Notes: generated from the letters alone by a model not told the origin. Counted from the first letter of the stretch, positions 27,288 through 37,238 are shown. The stretch: 64,000 nucleotides of DNA from Bacteroidota bacterium (GCA_016866235.1 VGMW01000003.1:1-64000); one strand, 5' to 3'. Translations and numbers: made by a program.

Positions 27288-27775
27288 GTAGATGAGAGAA
27301 CGAGTGCGAGTGGGAGTGGGGAGATCGAGATGGGAGTGTAGTTATTTTCTCTTTTCTCGCTCTCGCACTTGCACTGTTATTTTCTCTTTTCTCGCTCTCG
27401 CACTCGCTCTGTTCTTTCTCTCTTTTCTCGCGCTCGCTCTCGCTCTGTTTAAGCTCGAGTCCGAGATCGAGATAGGAGTGTAGTTTCTTTTCTCTCTCCT
27501 CTCGCACTGTTATTTTCTCTTTTCTCGCTCTCGAGCTAAGCCAGATCGAGAATCAGATCGAGATGGGAGTGATCGGCTATCAATTAAATTTCTAACACTC
27601 TTTTCTCGCTCTCGCTCTCGCTCTGTTTAAGCTCGAGTCCGAGATCGAGATGAGAGTGTAGCTACTTTTCTCTCTTTTTTCTCCCTTCTAGCTCTCGCTC
27701 TCGCTCTGTTTTTTTCTTTTTTCTCGCTCTCGCTCTGTTTTTCTCCTTCTTATTTTGACTCTTTTTTTTCTCCCT
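27288..27775. repeat. Low-complexity CTCTCG / GAGATCGAG inverted-repeat array
   Basis: About 490 bp alternate between pyrimidine arms (TTTTCTCGCTCTCGCTCT) and purine arms (GAGATCGAGATGGGAGTG) that are near-complementary and could fold into imperfect hairpins. A 62-bp unit occurs at 27422-27483 and again at 27600-27661 with only three mismatches; its centre is GTTTAAGCTCGAGTCCGAG. Further partial units are scattered through the block, and the last ~100 bp are mostly pyrimidine arms. The short frames through it are low-complexity and not convincing as genes. It lies between the Gfo gene and rpoD. Confidence 0.8.
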
Positions 27776-27955
27776 TAAAAAACTTATTTTCGCAGATTGT
27801 AAAGGCCAAAATCTGCCCTCTAACCTGATTTTTAGCAGTTTTCAGGATTTGTAGGCTGATTTTTACCCCTTCAGGGTCTTTTTTTGATCCTCAAGGGAAC
27901 CAAAAACATGAACTACATCGTTAAAGACCAGGACTGAAAAAACAACCACCAGGAA
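27776..27955. other. rpoD upstream region
   Basis: Between the repeat array and rpoD is 180 bp of AT-rich DNA that should contain the rpoD promoter and leader. No clear TTTG/TAnnTTTG promoter was found. AGGGTC-T7-GATCCT near 27870-27890 is a weak dyad. A 9-codon frame MNYIVKDQD (27908-27937) precedes rpoD by 18 bp; it may be chance. Confidence 0.3.
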
Positions 27956-28819
27956 ATGAGACAGTTAAAGATTGTAAAGCAAATCACCAACCGCGAAAAC
28001 CAGTCGCTGGATAAATATCTTACCGAGATCGCAAAAGTTGACCTGATCACTGCCGAACAAGAAGCCGAGTTAGCCAAAAGAATCAGAAACGGCGATCAGA
28101 TTGCACTTGAAAAGCTTGTAAAAGCCAACCTCCGTTTCGTGGTTTCTGTGGCCAAACAATATCAAAACAACGGTATGTCTCTTGGTGATCTGATCAACGA
28201 AGGCAATGTTGGTCTCATTAAAGCTGCTTCCCGATTTGATGAAACCAGGGGATTTAAATTCATCTCCTACGCCGTTTGGTGGATCCGTCAGTCCATTATG
28301 CAAGCCCTTGCAGAACAATCACGCATCGTACGCCTGCCACTCAACAGGGTAGGTTCACTAAATAAAATCTCGAAGGCCTTCTCTGAATTGGAACAGAAAT
28401 ACCATAGAGAGCCCTCCGTTGAAGAAATAGCCAACTTGTTGGAAATCAGTGTAGATGAGGTGATGAACAACCAGCAATTGTCCGGCCGTCACGTTTCTGT
28501 AGATGCCCCTTTTGTTCAGGGTGAAGAAAACTCACTGCTCGACGTCCTGCAAGACAACGGTGAGCAAACTCCTGACCAAGGTCTGATGGAAGGGTCACTC
28601 AGAAAAGAAGTACAACGCGCATTATCAACCCTCTCCGAAAGAGAATCGCTGGTGATTTCTTCATACTTTGGATTGGATGGCTCTCAGGCAATGACGCTTG
28701 AAGAAATAGGAGAGAAGTTCGACCTCACGCGTGAACGCGTAAGGCAAATCAAAGAAAAGGCAACACGCAAACTCAAGAACAGCACACGAAGCAAGCTCCT
28801 AAAGGCTTACCTCGGCTAG
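27956..28819 (+). CDS. rpoD: Primary sigma factor RpoD/SigA
   Basis: The 287-residue protein has sigma70 region 1.2 ([19 protein letters not shown]), region 2 ([62 protein letters not shown]), region 3 ([21 protein letters not shown]) and region 4 with the [22 protein letters not shown]. The short length without region 1.1 is typical of the primary sigma factor of Bacteroidota, which recognises TTTG/TAnnTTTG promoters. It ends 9 bp from the convergent quinone oxidoreductase gene. Confidence 0.95.
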   Translation: MRQLKIVKQITNRENQSLDKYLTEIAKVDLITAEQEAELAKRIRNGDQIALEKLVKANLRFVVSVAKQYQNNGMSLGDLINEGNVGLIKAASRFDETRGFKFISYAVWWIRQSIMQALAEQSRIVRLPLNRVGSLNKISKAFSELEQKYHREPSVEEIANLLEISVDEVMNNQQLSGRHVSVDAPFVQGEENSLLDVLQDNGEQTPDQGLMEGSLRKEVQRALSTLSERESLVISSYFGLDGSQAMTLEEIGEKFDLTRERVRQIKEKATRKLKNSTRSKLLKAYLG

Positions 28820-28828
28820 TCGCCTGTT

Positions 28829-29830
28829 CTATTTTTCGGGTACCAGCAAGATCTTCCCTATGTGGGTACTCAATTCCATCTTCCGGTGAGCACTCGCTGC
28901 CTCTGAAAGTGGATAGATGGCGTCAATCACTGGCTTCACCTTTCCGCTAACCATCATAGGCCATACAACTTTGATAATTTCTTTTGTCAACCGGGCCTTA
29001 AATTCATTACTTCTTGATCGAAGTGTTGAACCGCTGATCGTCAGTCTTTTACGTAATATAGGTGTTAGTGAAAGTTGAGCTTGATTGCCACCCATAAAGT
29101 TGATCAGTAAAAGTCTTCCGTCCTCCCTCAACAATTCAAGGTGGTCGTTCAGATAAGGTCCGCCAATCATGTCAAGCACTACATCAACCCCTCGGCCCGC
29201 AGTGTACCGCAGCACTTCATCCTTAAAAGATTGAAGTTTGTAGTCCACCGCCAGGTGCGCGCCCAGCCTTTCGCATGCCCGACATTTCATTTCGCTACCC
29301 GCCGTCGCCAAGACCGTTGCACCCGCTGCCCGGGCCATCTGTATGGCCATAACTCCGATGCCGCTCGTCCCTCCCTGTACCAAGAGGGTCTCACCGCGCT
29401 TAATAGCACCACGCTCGAAAACGTTATGATAAACTGTGAAAATGGACTCAGGTAAAGCTCCTGAAGCCTCCAAATCTATTCCATCCCCAACAGGTATACA
29501 GTGGTCCGCCTCAGCCACAACGTACTCAGCATACCCACCTCCGCTCACCAAAGCACAAACCGCATCACCCTGCTTAATACCTTTCCCCCCACACCCTGGT
29601 CCAACTGCTTCAACGATGCCAGCCACCTCCAACCCTGGTATATCCTGCGGTGCCCATAATGGGGGCGGATAATGTCCCTTGCGCTGCGCGACATCCGGAC
29701 GATTAACCCCAGCTGAAACAACTTTAATCAGTACCTGCCCGGGACCAGCCGATGGTCTTGGTCGAAATTCATAGCGTAAAACTTCAGGCCCTCCAGGCTC
29801 CTTGATCACTATACAACGCATTTGTTCCAT
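28829..29830 (-). CDS. NAD(P)H quinone oxidoreductase, zinc-independent MDR family
   Basis: From ATG 29830 the product has 333 residues beginning MEQMRCIVIKEPGGPEVL, the usual start of PIG3/QOR-type medium-chain reductases; the frame extends 34 codons further to 29932 but that part is not family-like. Motifs: VSAGVNRPDVAQRKGHYPPP, LEVAGIVEAVG, LVQGGTSGIGVMAIQMARAAGATVLATAGS (Rossmann) and GGRGVDVVLDMIGG-type sequence. The structural zinc cysteines are absent, as in QORs. It likely reduces quinones or enones with NADPH. Confidence 0.9.
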   Translation of the reverse strand: MEQMRCIVIKEPGGPEVLRYEFRPRPSAGPGQVLIKVVSAGVNRPDVAQRKGHYPPPLWAPQDIPGLEVAGIVEAVGPGCGGKGIKQGDAVCALVSGGGYAEYVVAEADHCIPVGDGIDLEASGALPESIFTVYHNVFERGAIKRGETLLVQGGTSGIGVMAIQMARAAGATVLATAGSEMKCRACERLGAHLAVDYKLQSFKDEVLRYTAGRGVDVVLDMIGGPYLNDHLELLREDGRLLLINFMGGNQAQLSLTPILRKRLTISGSTLRSRSNEFKARLTKEIIKVVWPMMVSGKVKPVIDAIYPLSEAASAHRKMELSTHIGKILLVPEK

Positions 29831-29965
29831 TCCGAAATCTAACCACGGATAACCGATTGCTGATGGCAATTTCAGATCAATTGATAACTTAGGGTATGAA
29901 GTTATTGTTAGTACCAGTTTTTCTGTCGCCAATCCGTAGTTTCATCACCACTGGTTCCCCTTGCC

Positions 29966-30232
29966 ATGACTGAAAGACTTAATCTTTGGATAAGCCTTGG
30001 CGCCGCAGTCTGGTTCATGGGCCTGATTACCATCAGCGAGTTGTCGATCGAAATGGTTTGGATTTCAGTAGTCACCGAGTTGTTCACCATCCCCATTGCG
30101 TTGGTTACACTCCTTAACTTCTTCCTAAGCTACCGCAATTGGAAACGCCGGGGGTTCATCCCTTCCAGCGATGCCCTTAGAGCGCTGGTGGTTTCCCTCT
30201 TTATCGGTCTGCTTCTATTTGTTTTTGCCTGA
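29966..30232 (+). CDS. Small hydrophobic membrane protein
   Basis: An 88-residue product with three hydrophobic stretches (LWISLGAAVWFMGLI; WISVVTELFTIPIALVTLL; ALVVSLFIGLLLFVFA) and a basic loop (NWKRRGF). No known motif is recognised. It is divergent from the quinone oxidoreductase and 109 bp upstream of etfB. Confidence 0.7.
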   Translation: MTERLNLWISLGAAVWFMGLITISELSIEMVWISVVTELFTIPIALVTLLNFFLSYRNWKRRGFIPSSDALRALVVSLFIGLLLFVFA

Positions 30233-30341
30233 TTTCTCCATTGATGAAATTCATCTTTTACACCACCAAAACCGCCTTCCTTTCTTCGATATTTAATTTA
30301 TCTTCGCCGGTATTTCGGTGAGAATACGTAAGTGACTGATT

Positions 30342-31079
30342 ATGAAGATACTGGTTTGCATTACCCACGTTCCCGACACCACCTCTCGAATCGCTTTCAG
30401 CGACAACAATTCAAAATTTGATACCAACGGGGTTCAGTTTATTATCGGTCCATACGATGACTATGCCCTTGCCCGCGCCATCGAAATAAAAGAAGCCCAA
30501 CAAGCCGCTGTAACCGTGGTCTGTGCCGGAGGCCCCGAAACCGAGCCCACAATCCGTAAAGCACTGGCTATTGGTGCGGATGATGCCATCAGGATTAATT
30601 TTCTTCCAACCGACTCTTTTCAGGTTGCAACCCAACTTGCTTCCGTCATAAAAGAAGGTGGTTACGACCTTGTCCTCATGGGAAGAGAGTCCATCGACCA
30701 TAATGGTGGCGTCGTACATGCCATGACAGCCGAGCTTCTGGGTTGGCCCTCCGTTTCACCGGTTATGAAGTTAGATCTGAATGGCAATACTGCTACCATG
30801 GTAAGAGAAATCGAGGGTGGTAAAGAAACTGTTCAATGTGATTTACCGCTCATCGCCGGCTGTCAGGAACCCATTGCAGAATGGAAAATTCCCAACATGC
30901 GTGGAATCATGGGTGCTCGAACAAAACCGCTGAAAGTTGTTGAGCCAACCTCAAATGAGTCACGCTCACAGGTAACCCGTTTCGAACTTCCTCCCACTAA
31001 AGGTGCTGTTAAAATGATTCCTGCTGAACAGGTTTCAGAATTGGTCACCAGATTAAAAAACGAAGCGAAAGTCCTTTAA
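30342..31079 (+). CDS. etfB: Electron transfer flavoprotein subunit beta
   Basis: The 245-residue product begins MKILVCITHVPDTTSRI, with GPYDDYALARAIEIKE and the ETF beta signature DLVLMGRESIDHNGG, GWPSVSPVM, EGGKETVQCDLPLIAGCQEP and PNMRGIMGARTKPL. It holds AMP and forms the FAD-carrying heterodimer with EtfA, passing electrons from acyl-CoA dehydrogenases to the quinone pool. etfA follows after 29 bp. Confidence 0.96.
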   Translation: MKILVCITHVPDTTSRIAFSDNNSKFDTNGVQFIIGPYDDYALARAIEIKEAQQAAVTVVCAGGPETEPTIRKALAIGADDAIRINFLPTDSFQVATQLASVIKEGGYDLVLMGRESIDHNGGVVHAMTAELLGWPSVSPVMKLDLNGNTATMVREIEGGKETVQCDLPLIAGCQEPIAEWKIPNMRGIMGARTKPLKVVEPTSNESRSQVTRFELPPTKGAVKMIPAEQVSELVTRLKNEAKVL

Positions 31080-31108
31080 TTAGTTCAATCCTCAGATAAT
31101 ATCCGATT

Positions 31109-32050
31109 ATGATTTTTTTTGCGGAAACCAACGAAGGAAAAATAAAGAAGGGTGCGCTCGAGGCGGTGTGCTTCGCGCGGGCGCTAAATCCTTCCTCCAT
31201 CACTGCAGTTGTATTGGGCGAATGTTCCAACGAAGAACTTAATTCTCTTGGCAAGTACGGTGTCTCAAAAGTACTGCACGTTTCAGACCCCCGGCTTAAT
31301 CAGGGGCAACCTGTTGCCATGGCCGAAGCCATTGCAGCTGCAGCGGTACAGGAGCAAAGTAAACAGGTTATCTTTTTTGGATCCGTGCTCTCATCAGTCG
31401 TCGCAGCAAGGGTAGCCGTCAAGCTTTCAGCGAGCCTGGTAACCGGCATTACCGAACCTTCGCTCGACAACCAATACAAAAGATCAATCTTCACAGGTAA
31501 AGCTTTTTCCACAGTCACCACCACGGCCGATTGTCAGGTTCTGGTGATTAGAAAAAATGCAGCTGAAGCAAGCGAGAAACCTTGCCAATGCTCCGTTGTT
31601 AATTTCACACCATCATTTTCCTCTACTGCCTTTGGTCTCAAAGTTCTGAGTGTAGAGAAATCAACCGGCGATATACTGCTACCTGAAGCCGAGGTCGTAG
31701 TCTCCGGTGGTCGTGGTATGAAAGGTCCAGAGCATTGGAAAATGCTTGAAGAGCTGGCAAAAACGCTTGGCGCTGCTACTGGATGCAGCAAACCGGTTTC
31801 CGATATGGGTTGGCGTCCACACCATGAACACGTTGGTCAGACCGGAATCAAAGTTGCACCTCAGTTATACATCGCCATTGGCATCTCTGGCGCCATCCAG
31901 CATCTTGCAGGTGTTAATGGTTCCAAATGCATTGTGGTCATCAACAAAGATGCTGATTGTCCTTTCTTCAAAGCAGCCGATTATGGTATTGTTGGCGATG
32001 CCTTCGAGGTTGTTCCTAAATTAACAGCTGCACTCAGGAACTCTGCATGA
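31109..32050 (+). CDS. etfA: Electron transfer flavoprotein subunit alpha
   Basis: The 313-residue product starts [19 protein letters not shown]. Its C-terminal FAD domain carries [41 protein letters not shown], the signature [33 protein letters not shown] and [12 protein letters not shown]. Partner of EtfB. The stop codon overlaps the start of the bifunctional nuclease gene (ATGA). Confidence 0.96.
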   Translation: MIFFAETNEGKIKKGALEAVCFARALNPSSITAVVLGECSNEELNSLGKYGVSKVLHVSDPRLNQGQPVAMAEAIAAAAVQEQSKQVIFFGSVLSSVVAARVAVKLSASLVTGITEPSLDNQYKRSIFTGKAFSTVTTTADCQVLVIRKNAAEASEKPCQCSVVNFTPSFSSTAFGLKVLSVEKSTGDILLPEAEVVVSGGRGMKGPEHWKMLEELAKTLGAATGCSKPVSDMGWRPHHEHVGQTGIKVAPQLYIAIGISGAIQHLAGVNGSKCIVVINKDADCPFFKAADYGIVGDAFEVVPKLTAALRNSA

Positions 32051-32682
32051 ACAAAATAAAACTGGAAATCCTTGGACTTTCGTCGAGTCAGTCACAATCT
32101 GGCTCGTTCGCTTTGGTTCTAGGTGAAGTACAAGGCAACCGCCGTCTGCCCATTATTATCGGAATGTTCGAGGCCCAGGCCATCGCCATAGAAATTGAAA
32201 AGATCACGCCTTCAAGACCCATGACGCACGATCTTTTCAAATCATTTGGTAACATCTTCAATTTCCGCGTCGAGGAGATTATAATTTCTGATATCAAGGA
32301 GGGGGTATTCTTTGCCCAGGTGGTCGTCACCGACGGCGAGAAACATAGCTCCATCGATTCAAGACCTTCCGATGCCATCGCCATTGGTCTTCGCTTCGGT
32401 GCTTCTATCTATACCTACGACAGCGTGCTGAACGAAGCAGGTGTAACAGTAACCGAACAAGAGGAGGAAGCCGAAGCTGACCTCGAACAAGGAGAAGGGG
32501 AGGAAGAAATAAAAAAGTCGGTGAAGCCCTCTTCATCAGGCAAGGCAAAACCATCAAAAAAGTCTGGCGAACTTAAAGGTCTGAGCGTCGATAAGTTAAA
32601 TGAATTGCTCAAGCAGGCAATTGATAACGAAGATTACGAACGGGCTGCCCGCATCCGCGACGAACTCAACAAACGGAACTGA
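32047..32682 (+). CDS. Bifunctional nuclease family (DUF151) protein with C-terminal UVR motif
   Basis: The 211-residue product has an N-terminal BFN/DUF151 domain (GSFALVLGEVQGNRRLPIIIG, EAQAIAIEIEK, RPMTHDLFKS, IDSRPSDAIAIGLRF), an acidic and Ser/Lys-rich linker, and a C-terminal UVR-type motif (DKLNELLKQAIDNEDYERAA). DUF151 proteins include plant and bacterial bifunctional DNase/RNases, and the UVR motif suggests contacts with UvrB-like partners. The start overlaps etfA by 4 bp, so it is in the etf operon. Confidence 0.88.
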   Translation: MNKIKLEILGLSSSQSQSGSFALVLGEVQGNRRLPIIIGMFEAQAIAIEIEKITPSRPMTHDLFKSFGNIFNFRVEEIIISDIKEGVFFAQVVVTDGEKHSSIDSRPSDAIAIGLRFGASIYTYDSVLNEAGVTVTEQEEEAEADLEQGEGEEEIKKSVKPSSSGKAKPSKKSGELKGLSVDKLNELLKQAIDNEDYERAARIRDELNKRN

Positions 32683-32730
32683 TTTAATCGCTTATTTCCT
32701 TACCTTTCAGGATTGTCTTATCCCTGAAAA

Positions 32731-34038
32731 ATGGAAATATTACGCGGAATCATTGGCCTTGGATTTATAGTTCTGATCGGCTACCTCATCTCCTGGAACA
32801 AAGGTTCCGTACCCTGGCGAACCGTTATCATTGGAATCATCCTTCAGATTTTTTTGGGTCTCGCCATCTTTAAAGTTGGATTCATCAATCAGGGTTTCGG
32901 ATGGCTGAGCAGCCAATTCGTTGCCTTCCTTGATTTTGCCCGACAAGGAGCAGTTTTCTTATTTGGCGGTCTATCCATCAACAGTTTTAACGACCCCAAC
33001 GCCGGACATAGCCTCGGATTTTTATTCGCCTTCCAGGCTTTGCCTACGGTAATATTTTTCTCAGCAGTTACCAGTGGCTTGTACTACCTCGGTATACTTC
33101 AAAAAATTGTCTACGGTTTTGCGTGGATTATGGTTCGAACCATGAAGCTGTCTGGCGCTGAATGCCTGTCCGCTTCTGCCAATATTTTTATGGGTCAGAC
33201 AGAAGCCCCGCTGCTCGTCAAGCCATTCATAAAAAACATGACGCGGTCTGAGCTTTTTTGTTTGATGACAGGCGGTATGGCCACGCTGGCTGGAAGTGTA
33301 CTGGCCGTTTACGTTGGTATGCTTGGCGGTGCTGATCCTGCCGGCAGGCAAACTTTTGCCACCTATCTTTTATGTGCATCCATCATGAATGCTCCGGCGG
33401 CCATCGTTATGTCCAAACTGATCCTGCCTGAAAGCGAGCCTGAAAAAATCGACTCCAGCCTTGTGGTGAACAAAGAACAATTGGGGGTAAACCTGATCGA
33501 TGCTCTGGCTGGTGGGGTAAGCGACGGGGTAAAATTGGCTTTGAACATCGGCGGTATGTTGCTCGCTTTTATCGCTATGATTCTTGCACTGAATTGGATG
33601 CTCAATGGAGTCGGTGGAATTTTTGGTATTAACGAAATAATCACCGCCTCAACCGGTGGTGTTTATTCCGGCCTAAGTCTTGAATATCTTTTAGGTCAGC
33701 TTTTCCGCGTTTTTGCTTTTATGATGGGCATCGACTGGAGTGAATCACTTCAGGTGGGTAGTCTCCTTGGTAAGAAAATGGTGTTGAATGAATTTTTGGC
33801 CTATGCCGATCTTTCAGCGTACAAAGCCAAAGGTTTCCTGGGTGAAAAAGCAGTCCTGATTTCAACTTTTGCGTTGTGTGGATTTGCCAACTTTAGTTCC
33901 ATCGCTATTCAAATTGGCGGTATCGGTGGACTGGCTGAGGTAAGAAAGGGTGATCTGTCCAGGTTGGGAATGCGTGCCATGCTCGCAGCCTTCCTAGCGA
34001 CCATGATGACCGCTACCATTGCCGGAGCCCTATTTTAA
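32731..34038 (+). CDS. Concentrative nucleoside transporter, NupC family
   Basis: The 435-residue polytopic protein shows the CNT architecture: an N-terminal gate domain (WRTVIIGIILQIFLGLAIFK, FLFGGLSINSF), SAECLSASANIFMGQTEAPLLVKPF with the nucleoside- and Na+-binding GQTEAP segment, MTGGMATLAGSVLAVYV, SIMNAPAAIVMSKL, and GGVSDGVKLALNIGGML. It imports nucleosides with Na+ or H+. It lies 48 bp downstream of the nuclease gene. Confidence 0.94.
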   Translation: MEILRGIIGLGFIVLIGYLISWNKGSVPWRTVIIGIILQIFLGLAIFKVGFINQGFGWLSSQFVAFLDFARQGAVFLFGGLSINSFNDPNAGHSLGFLFAFQALPTVIFFSAVTSGLYYLGILQKIVYGFAWIMVRTMKLSGAECLSASANIFMGQTEAPLLVKPFIKNMTRSELFCLMTGGMATLAGSVLAVYVGMLGGADPAGRQTFATYLLCASIMNAPAAIVMSKLILPESEPEKIDSSLVVNKEQLGVNLIDALAGGVSDGVKLALNIGGMLLAFIAMILALNWMLNGVGGIFGINEIITASTGGVYSGLSLEYLLGQLFRVFAFMMGIDWSESLQVGSLLGKKMVLNEFLAYADLSAYKAKGFLGEKAVLISTFALCGFANFSSIAIQIGGIGGLAEVRKGDLSRLGMRAMLAAFLATMMTATIAGALF

Positions 34039-34074
34039 ATCTACCCATCACATTAATTTTCAGCGACCTTCGAC

Positions 34075-34449
34075 ATGAAAATCCTGAACGCAACCTTAGC
34101 AGTTCTCTTTCTGGTTTTTACCATCGTGCAGATTAACGACCCGGATCCATACTACTGGATGTTTATTTACATTTCTATGGTTGGATTTTCTTTGTTGGCC
34201 TTTTCAGAAAAATTTCTTCCTCGCATTATGCTCCTTTTTGTTGGTGGATATCTTCACGCAATGTTTCAATTGCGCTATGGAATTAAAGACTGGCTTTTAT
34301 CTGAAAACCTCAGTCTTTTATTTGAGGAGTTCGCCAAAATGCAATACCCCTACATCGAAGAGTCAAGAGAGTTCCTCGGACTGGCCATTTGCTTGCTGGC
34401 CATTGGTGTATTCTACTTTCAATATTGGAAGTCCCTCAAAAATGCCTGA
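34075..34449 (+). CDS. TMEM220-family small membrane protein
   Basis: The 124-residue product has the NDPDPYYWM motif near residue 20 that is typical of TMEM220-like proteins, and four hydrophobic helices. The function of the family is unknown. It lies 36 bp downstream of the nucleoside transporter and 2 bp upstream of the large secreted gene, so it may be part of the same transcript. Confidence 0.8.
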   Translation: MKILNATLAVLFLVFTIVQINDPDPYYWMFIYISMVGFSLLAFSEKFLPRIMLLFVGGYLHAMFQLRYGIKDWLLSENLSLLFEEFAKMQYPYIEESREFLGLAICLLAIGVFYFQYWKSLKNA

Positions 34450-34451
34450 CA

Positions 34452-37238
34452 ATGCAGAGGACTGTCTATAAATTCCTTCTGTCAATCTCCTTTGTTGCTT
34501 TTTCCTTTTCTTTATCGGCTCAGTCACTGGATCATTTAAAGATCGAAGACGGAACTCTTATACACATTGAATTTGATGGAAATAAGATTGAGGCGGTCAA
34601 TAAACCATTGATTGGTTTCCTGCTAAATGGAGCCTGGCATAACGCCGGCACCTCGTCGTCCATTGAAATTTCCGAAATCAGTGAAAGTAAGCAAGATGGT
34701 TTTCTTCGCCTTCGGCTTTTATTGATAAACAGTAGCGCCGATACAATTAGGCTGGGCAATGTGCTGCCATTGGATGTCAACAAAAGTAATATTCAGATCA
34801 CCGGCCTTGGCAATCACCCACTCTCACGTGCTCATCTGTTGGTACCCGGGCGCAGCCCTGTAAATGTGATTTTGCCAGACAATGCATGGGAGCTTGGTTA
34901 TACCGATTACAAAGTTGGTGAACTTGAATTTTTTGCCTTGAGCCGGCGTGATGCAACGACCATTCAAAAGGGAACACGCAAGCGATTTGAAACCATTCTA
35001 TTTCCTGGAGGTAGTGTGGAATACAACCTTTGGTTGGAGGCAGTCAGAGGTAATTGGCAAGATCGAATTACCCGATGCTTCGCTCACAGAAAACTTTTTG
35101 ACCTTGAAAAATTTGACAACGCCATGTACCAACGCAGCGATCAGGCTTGGATACGAAAGGCCTTTGTGATGCATTTGCTGATGGGATGGGACAAAAGTTT
35201 TTACGATTACAAGTCAGGCAAATTCGGGCTCACCGATTTTATCCAAAAGGGTAAAAAACTTTACGGCGGTGATGATGTTCTATGCATTTGGCCCACCTGG
35301 CCATCGTTGGGATTGGACCAGCGCAACCAATTCGATCTCTATCGCGACCTGCCGGGTGGTCTTCCTGCCCTTAAGGCGCAAGCCGATTCCTTGCGTAGGA
35401 TGGGTACTCGCTTTTTTATAGCCTACAATCCATGGGATGAAGGCACACGCAAAGAAGCACACCTTGAAGGGTTGAAAGTTTTGCTTCGTGAAACAGGAGC
35501 CGATGGTGTTGTACTGGATACCCGCGGATCATCCAGTAAAGAATTACAGGATGCGGCCGACGCAGTAAGGCTGGGAATTGTGATGTACAGTGAAGGTATG
35601 GCAGTTCCAAAAGATATGCCCGGTATTGTGGCCGGGAGGGTACACAATGCCTTGTATTACCCGCCCATGCTCAACCTCAACAAGCTGATCCAGAATGACT
35701 TTGCCATTTTTAGGGTTGCCGAGGTTTTCAAGGAGCCAATCCTTCGTGAATACGCTACAGCATTTTTCAATGGCTATGGAACCGAAATCAATCAGTTTGC
35801 ACCCGGTCACCCCGACTGGGAAGATGATCAATACCGCTATCTGGGAAAAACATCCATGCTCCTAAGAGAAAACGCAAGCAATTTTTATCAGGGGAAATTT
35901 ACCCCGCTGATTCCCACGGAGCACGATAGCATTTGGGTCAATGAATTCAGTTTGAACACAAAACGTTTGTTCACCATTTACAACAACCTTCCAGATGGTT
36001 TTAATGGAAAGCTCTTCAGGACTGCAATGGATGAAAATGAGCACATGATAGACCTTTGGAACCACGAAGAGCTACAGCCTCAGGGTTCAGGTGGATTAAA
36101 ATCAGTGTCGGTCAAAGTGGATGGTTTTTCGAAATGGTTTTCAGGGACCAACAATGAGGGGCAAAACGGTTGTGTCGCCGTATTTAAAAAATCATTGGTC
36201 GTAGATTATAAAAATGGTGCTCTGACCTGGTCTGATCAAACCGCTCGTCGTATTCGTATCTGGGCCGGCAATCCAGATTATTCCAAGGTTCCATTGCAAT
36301 TCGAAAGTAGGGAAGGTGCAATAAGGCCAAAAGATCATTTCGGATCATTTGAAGGAAAGTTGGTTGTACAGGCCTTCGACCAGGAAAATGAACTCCAGGA
36401 TGAACGGATAGTATTTATTACCCCTGGCACACCAATTTTGATTTCAACTACGCACAAAACTCCAGTAACGAATTCAATTCCAGTTGGAATGGTAAAAATT
36501 CCTGCCGGTCAGTTTACAATGAAGACCACCCACGGAGATGAATTCATTCGGTATCCAGAGGATTCCAATGAAGCATCCAGCGTAAAGTCTTTTGCCATGG
36601 ATCGCCATCCGGTTACCAATAAGGAGTTCCTGCAATTTATGTTGGCAACCAACTATAAGCCTTTAGACACGATTAATTTCCTGAAACATTGGAGCGGGGG
36701 AAGGCCAAAAACAATTGAAGAGAATTTTCCGGTTGTGAATGTGTCATTGGAAGACGCTATGGCCTACGCCAAATGGAAAGGAAAAAGATTACCAACTGAA
36801 ATAGAATGGCAATATGCTGCTCAATCCAATGATTATCGTGAATGGCCCTGGGTTCAGAAGAAACCTGTTACCCGAAAAACAGAATATGTGAACGAAACGT
36901 TAACGGTTACACGATTGGAGGGTATACCTGGCGAGCGATGTAATCTTGGTGATGGTTCATTGTATCCGGTAGGTAAATTTCCTCGTGGTGCAAATATCTT
37001 CGGTCTCCAGGATCTTGTAGGCTCGGTTTGGCAAATGACAGCCGATGAGTACGAAAGCGGCAGCTATCGTTATATTATTCTTAAGGGTGGAAGTTATTTT
37101 AGGCCGTCGGCAAGCTGGTGGTATGTTCAGGGAGGTCCGCGCGAATTACACTACAGACAATATTTGTTAAGGGTTTCGAGGGGATTTGAAAGAAATGCTA
37201 CGGTCGGTTTTCGCTGCGTAGTGGACCTGGAACCCTAA
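34452..37238 (+). CDS. Secreted glycosidase-like protein fused to a formylglycine-generating-enzyme-like domain
   Basis: From ATG 34452 (after the TMEM220 stop) the product has 928 residues. A signal peptide ends in LSAQS. The first ~650 residues resemble a beta-sandwich plus TIM-barrel glycoside hydrolase (LSRRDATTIQKGTRKRFETI; WPTWPSLGLDQRNQFDL; FIAYNPWDEG; GADGVVLDTRGSS; YSEGMAVPKDM). From about residue 680 it is a sulfatase-modifying-factor/FGE-like domain (MVKIPAGQFTM, MDRHPVTNKEFLQFM, FPVVNVSLEDAMAYAKWKGKRLPTEIEWQYAA, GSVWQMTADEY, VGFRCV). The paired catalytic cysteines of true FGE are not present, so this domain is probably a structural or ligand-binding version. The exact substrate is unknown. 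Confidence 0.82.
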   Translation: MQRTVYKFLLSISFVAFSFSLSAQSLDHLKIEDGTLIHIEFDGNKIEAVNKPLIGFLLNGAWHNAGTSSSIEISEISESKQDGFLRLRLLLINSSADTIRLGNVLPLDVNKSNIQITGLGNHPLSRAHLLVPGRSPVNVILPDNAWELGYTDYKVGELEFFALSRRDATTIQKGTRKRFETILFPGGSVEYNLWLEAVRGNWQDRITRCFAHRKLFDLEKFDNAMYQRSDQAWIRKAFVMHLLMGWDKSFYDYKSGKFGLTDFIQKGKKLYGGDDVLCIWPTWPSLGLDQRNQFDLYRDLPGGLPALKAQADSLRRMGTRFFIAYNPWDEGTRKEAHLEGLKVLLRETGADGVVLDTRGSSSKELQDAADAVRLGIVMYSEGMAVPKDMPGIVAGRVHNALYYPPMLNLNKLIQNDFAIFRVAEVFKEPILREYATAFFNGYGTEINQFAPGHPDWEDDQYRYLGKTSMLLRENASNFYQGKFTPLIPTEHDSIWVNEFSLNTKRLFTIYNNLPDGFNGKLFRTAMDENEHMIDLWNHEELQPQGSGGLKSVSVKVDGFSKWFSGTNNEGQNGCVAVFKKSLVVDYKNGALTWSDQTARRIRIWAGNPDYSKVPLQFESREGAIRPKDHFGSFEGKLVVQAFDQENELQDERIVFITPGTPILISTTHKTPVTNSIPVGMVKIPAGQFTMKTTHGDEFIRYPEDSNEASSVKSFAMDRHPVTNKEFLQFMLATNYKPLDTINFLKHWSGGRPKTIEENFPVVNVSLEDAMAYAKWKGKRLPTEIEWQYAAQSNDYREWPWVQKKPVTRKTEYVNETLTVTRLEGIPGERCNLGDGSLYPVGKFPRGANIFGLQDLVGSVWQMTADEYESGSYRYIILKGGSYFRPSASWWYVQGGPRELHYRQYLLRVSRGFERNATVGFRCVVDLEP

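Noticed and set aside
27256-27507. Arginine/glutamate/serine-rich proteins encoded in the repeat array
   Set aside because: Repetitive low-complexity frames on both strands of a purine/pyrimidine repeat; no start signals or coding signature.
27908-27937. Leader peptide for rpoD (MNYIVKDQD)
   Set aside because: No regulatory codons or paired hairpins seen; kept only as a weak observation.
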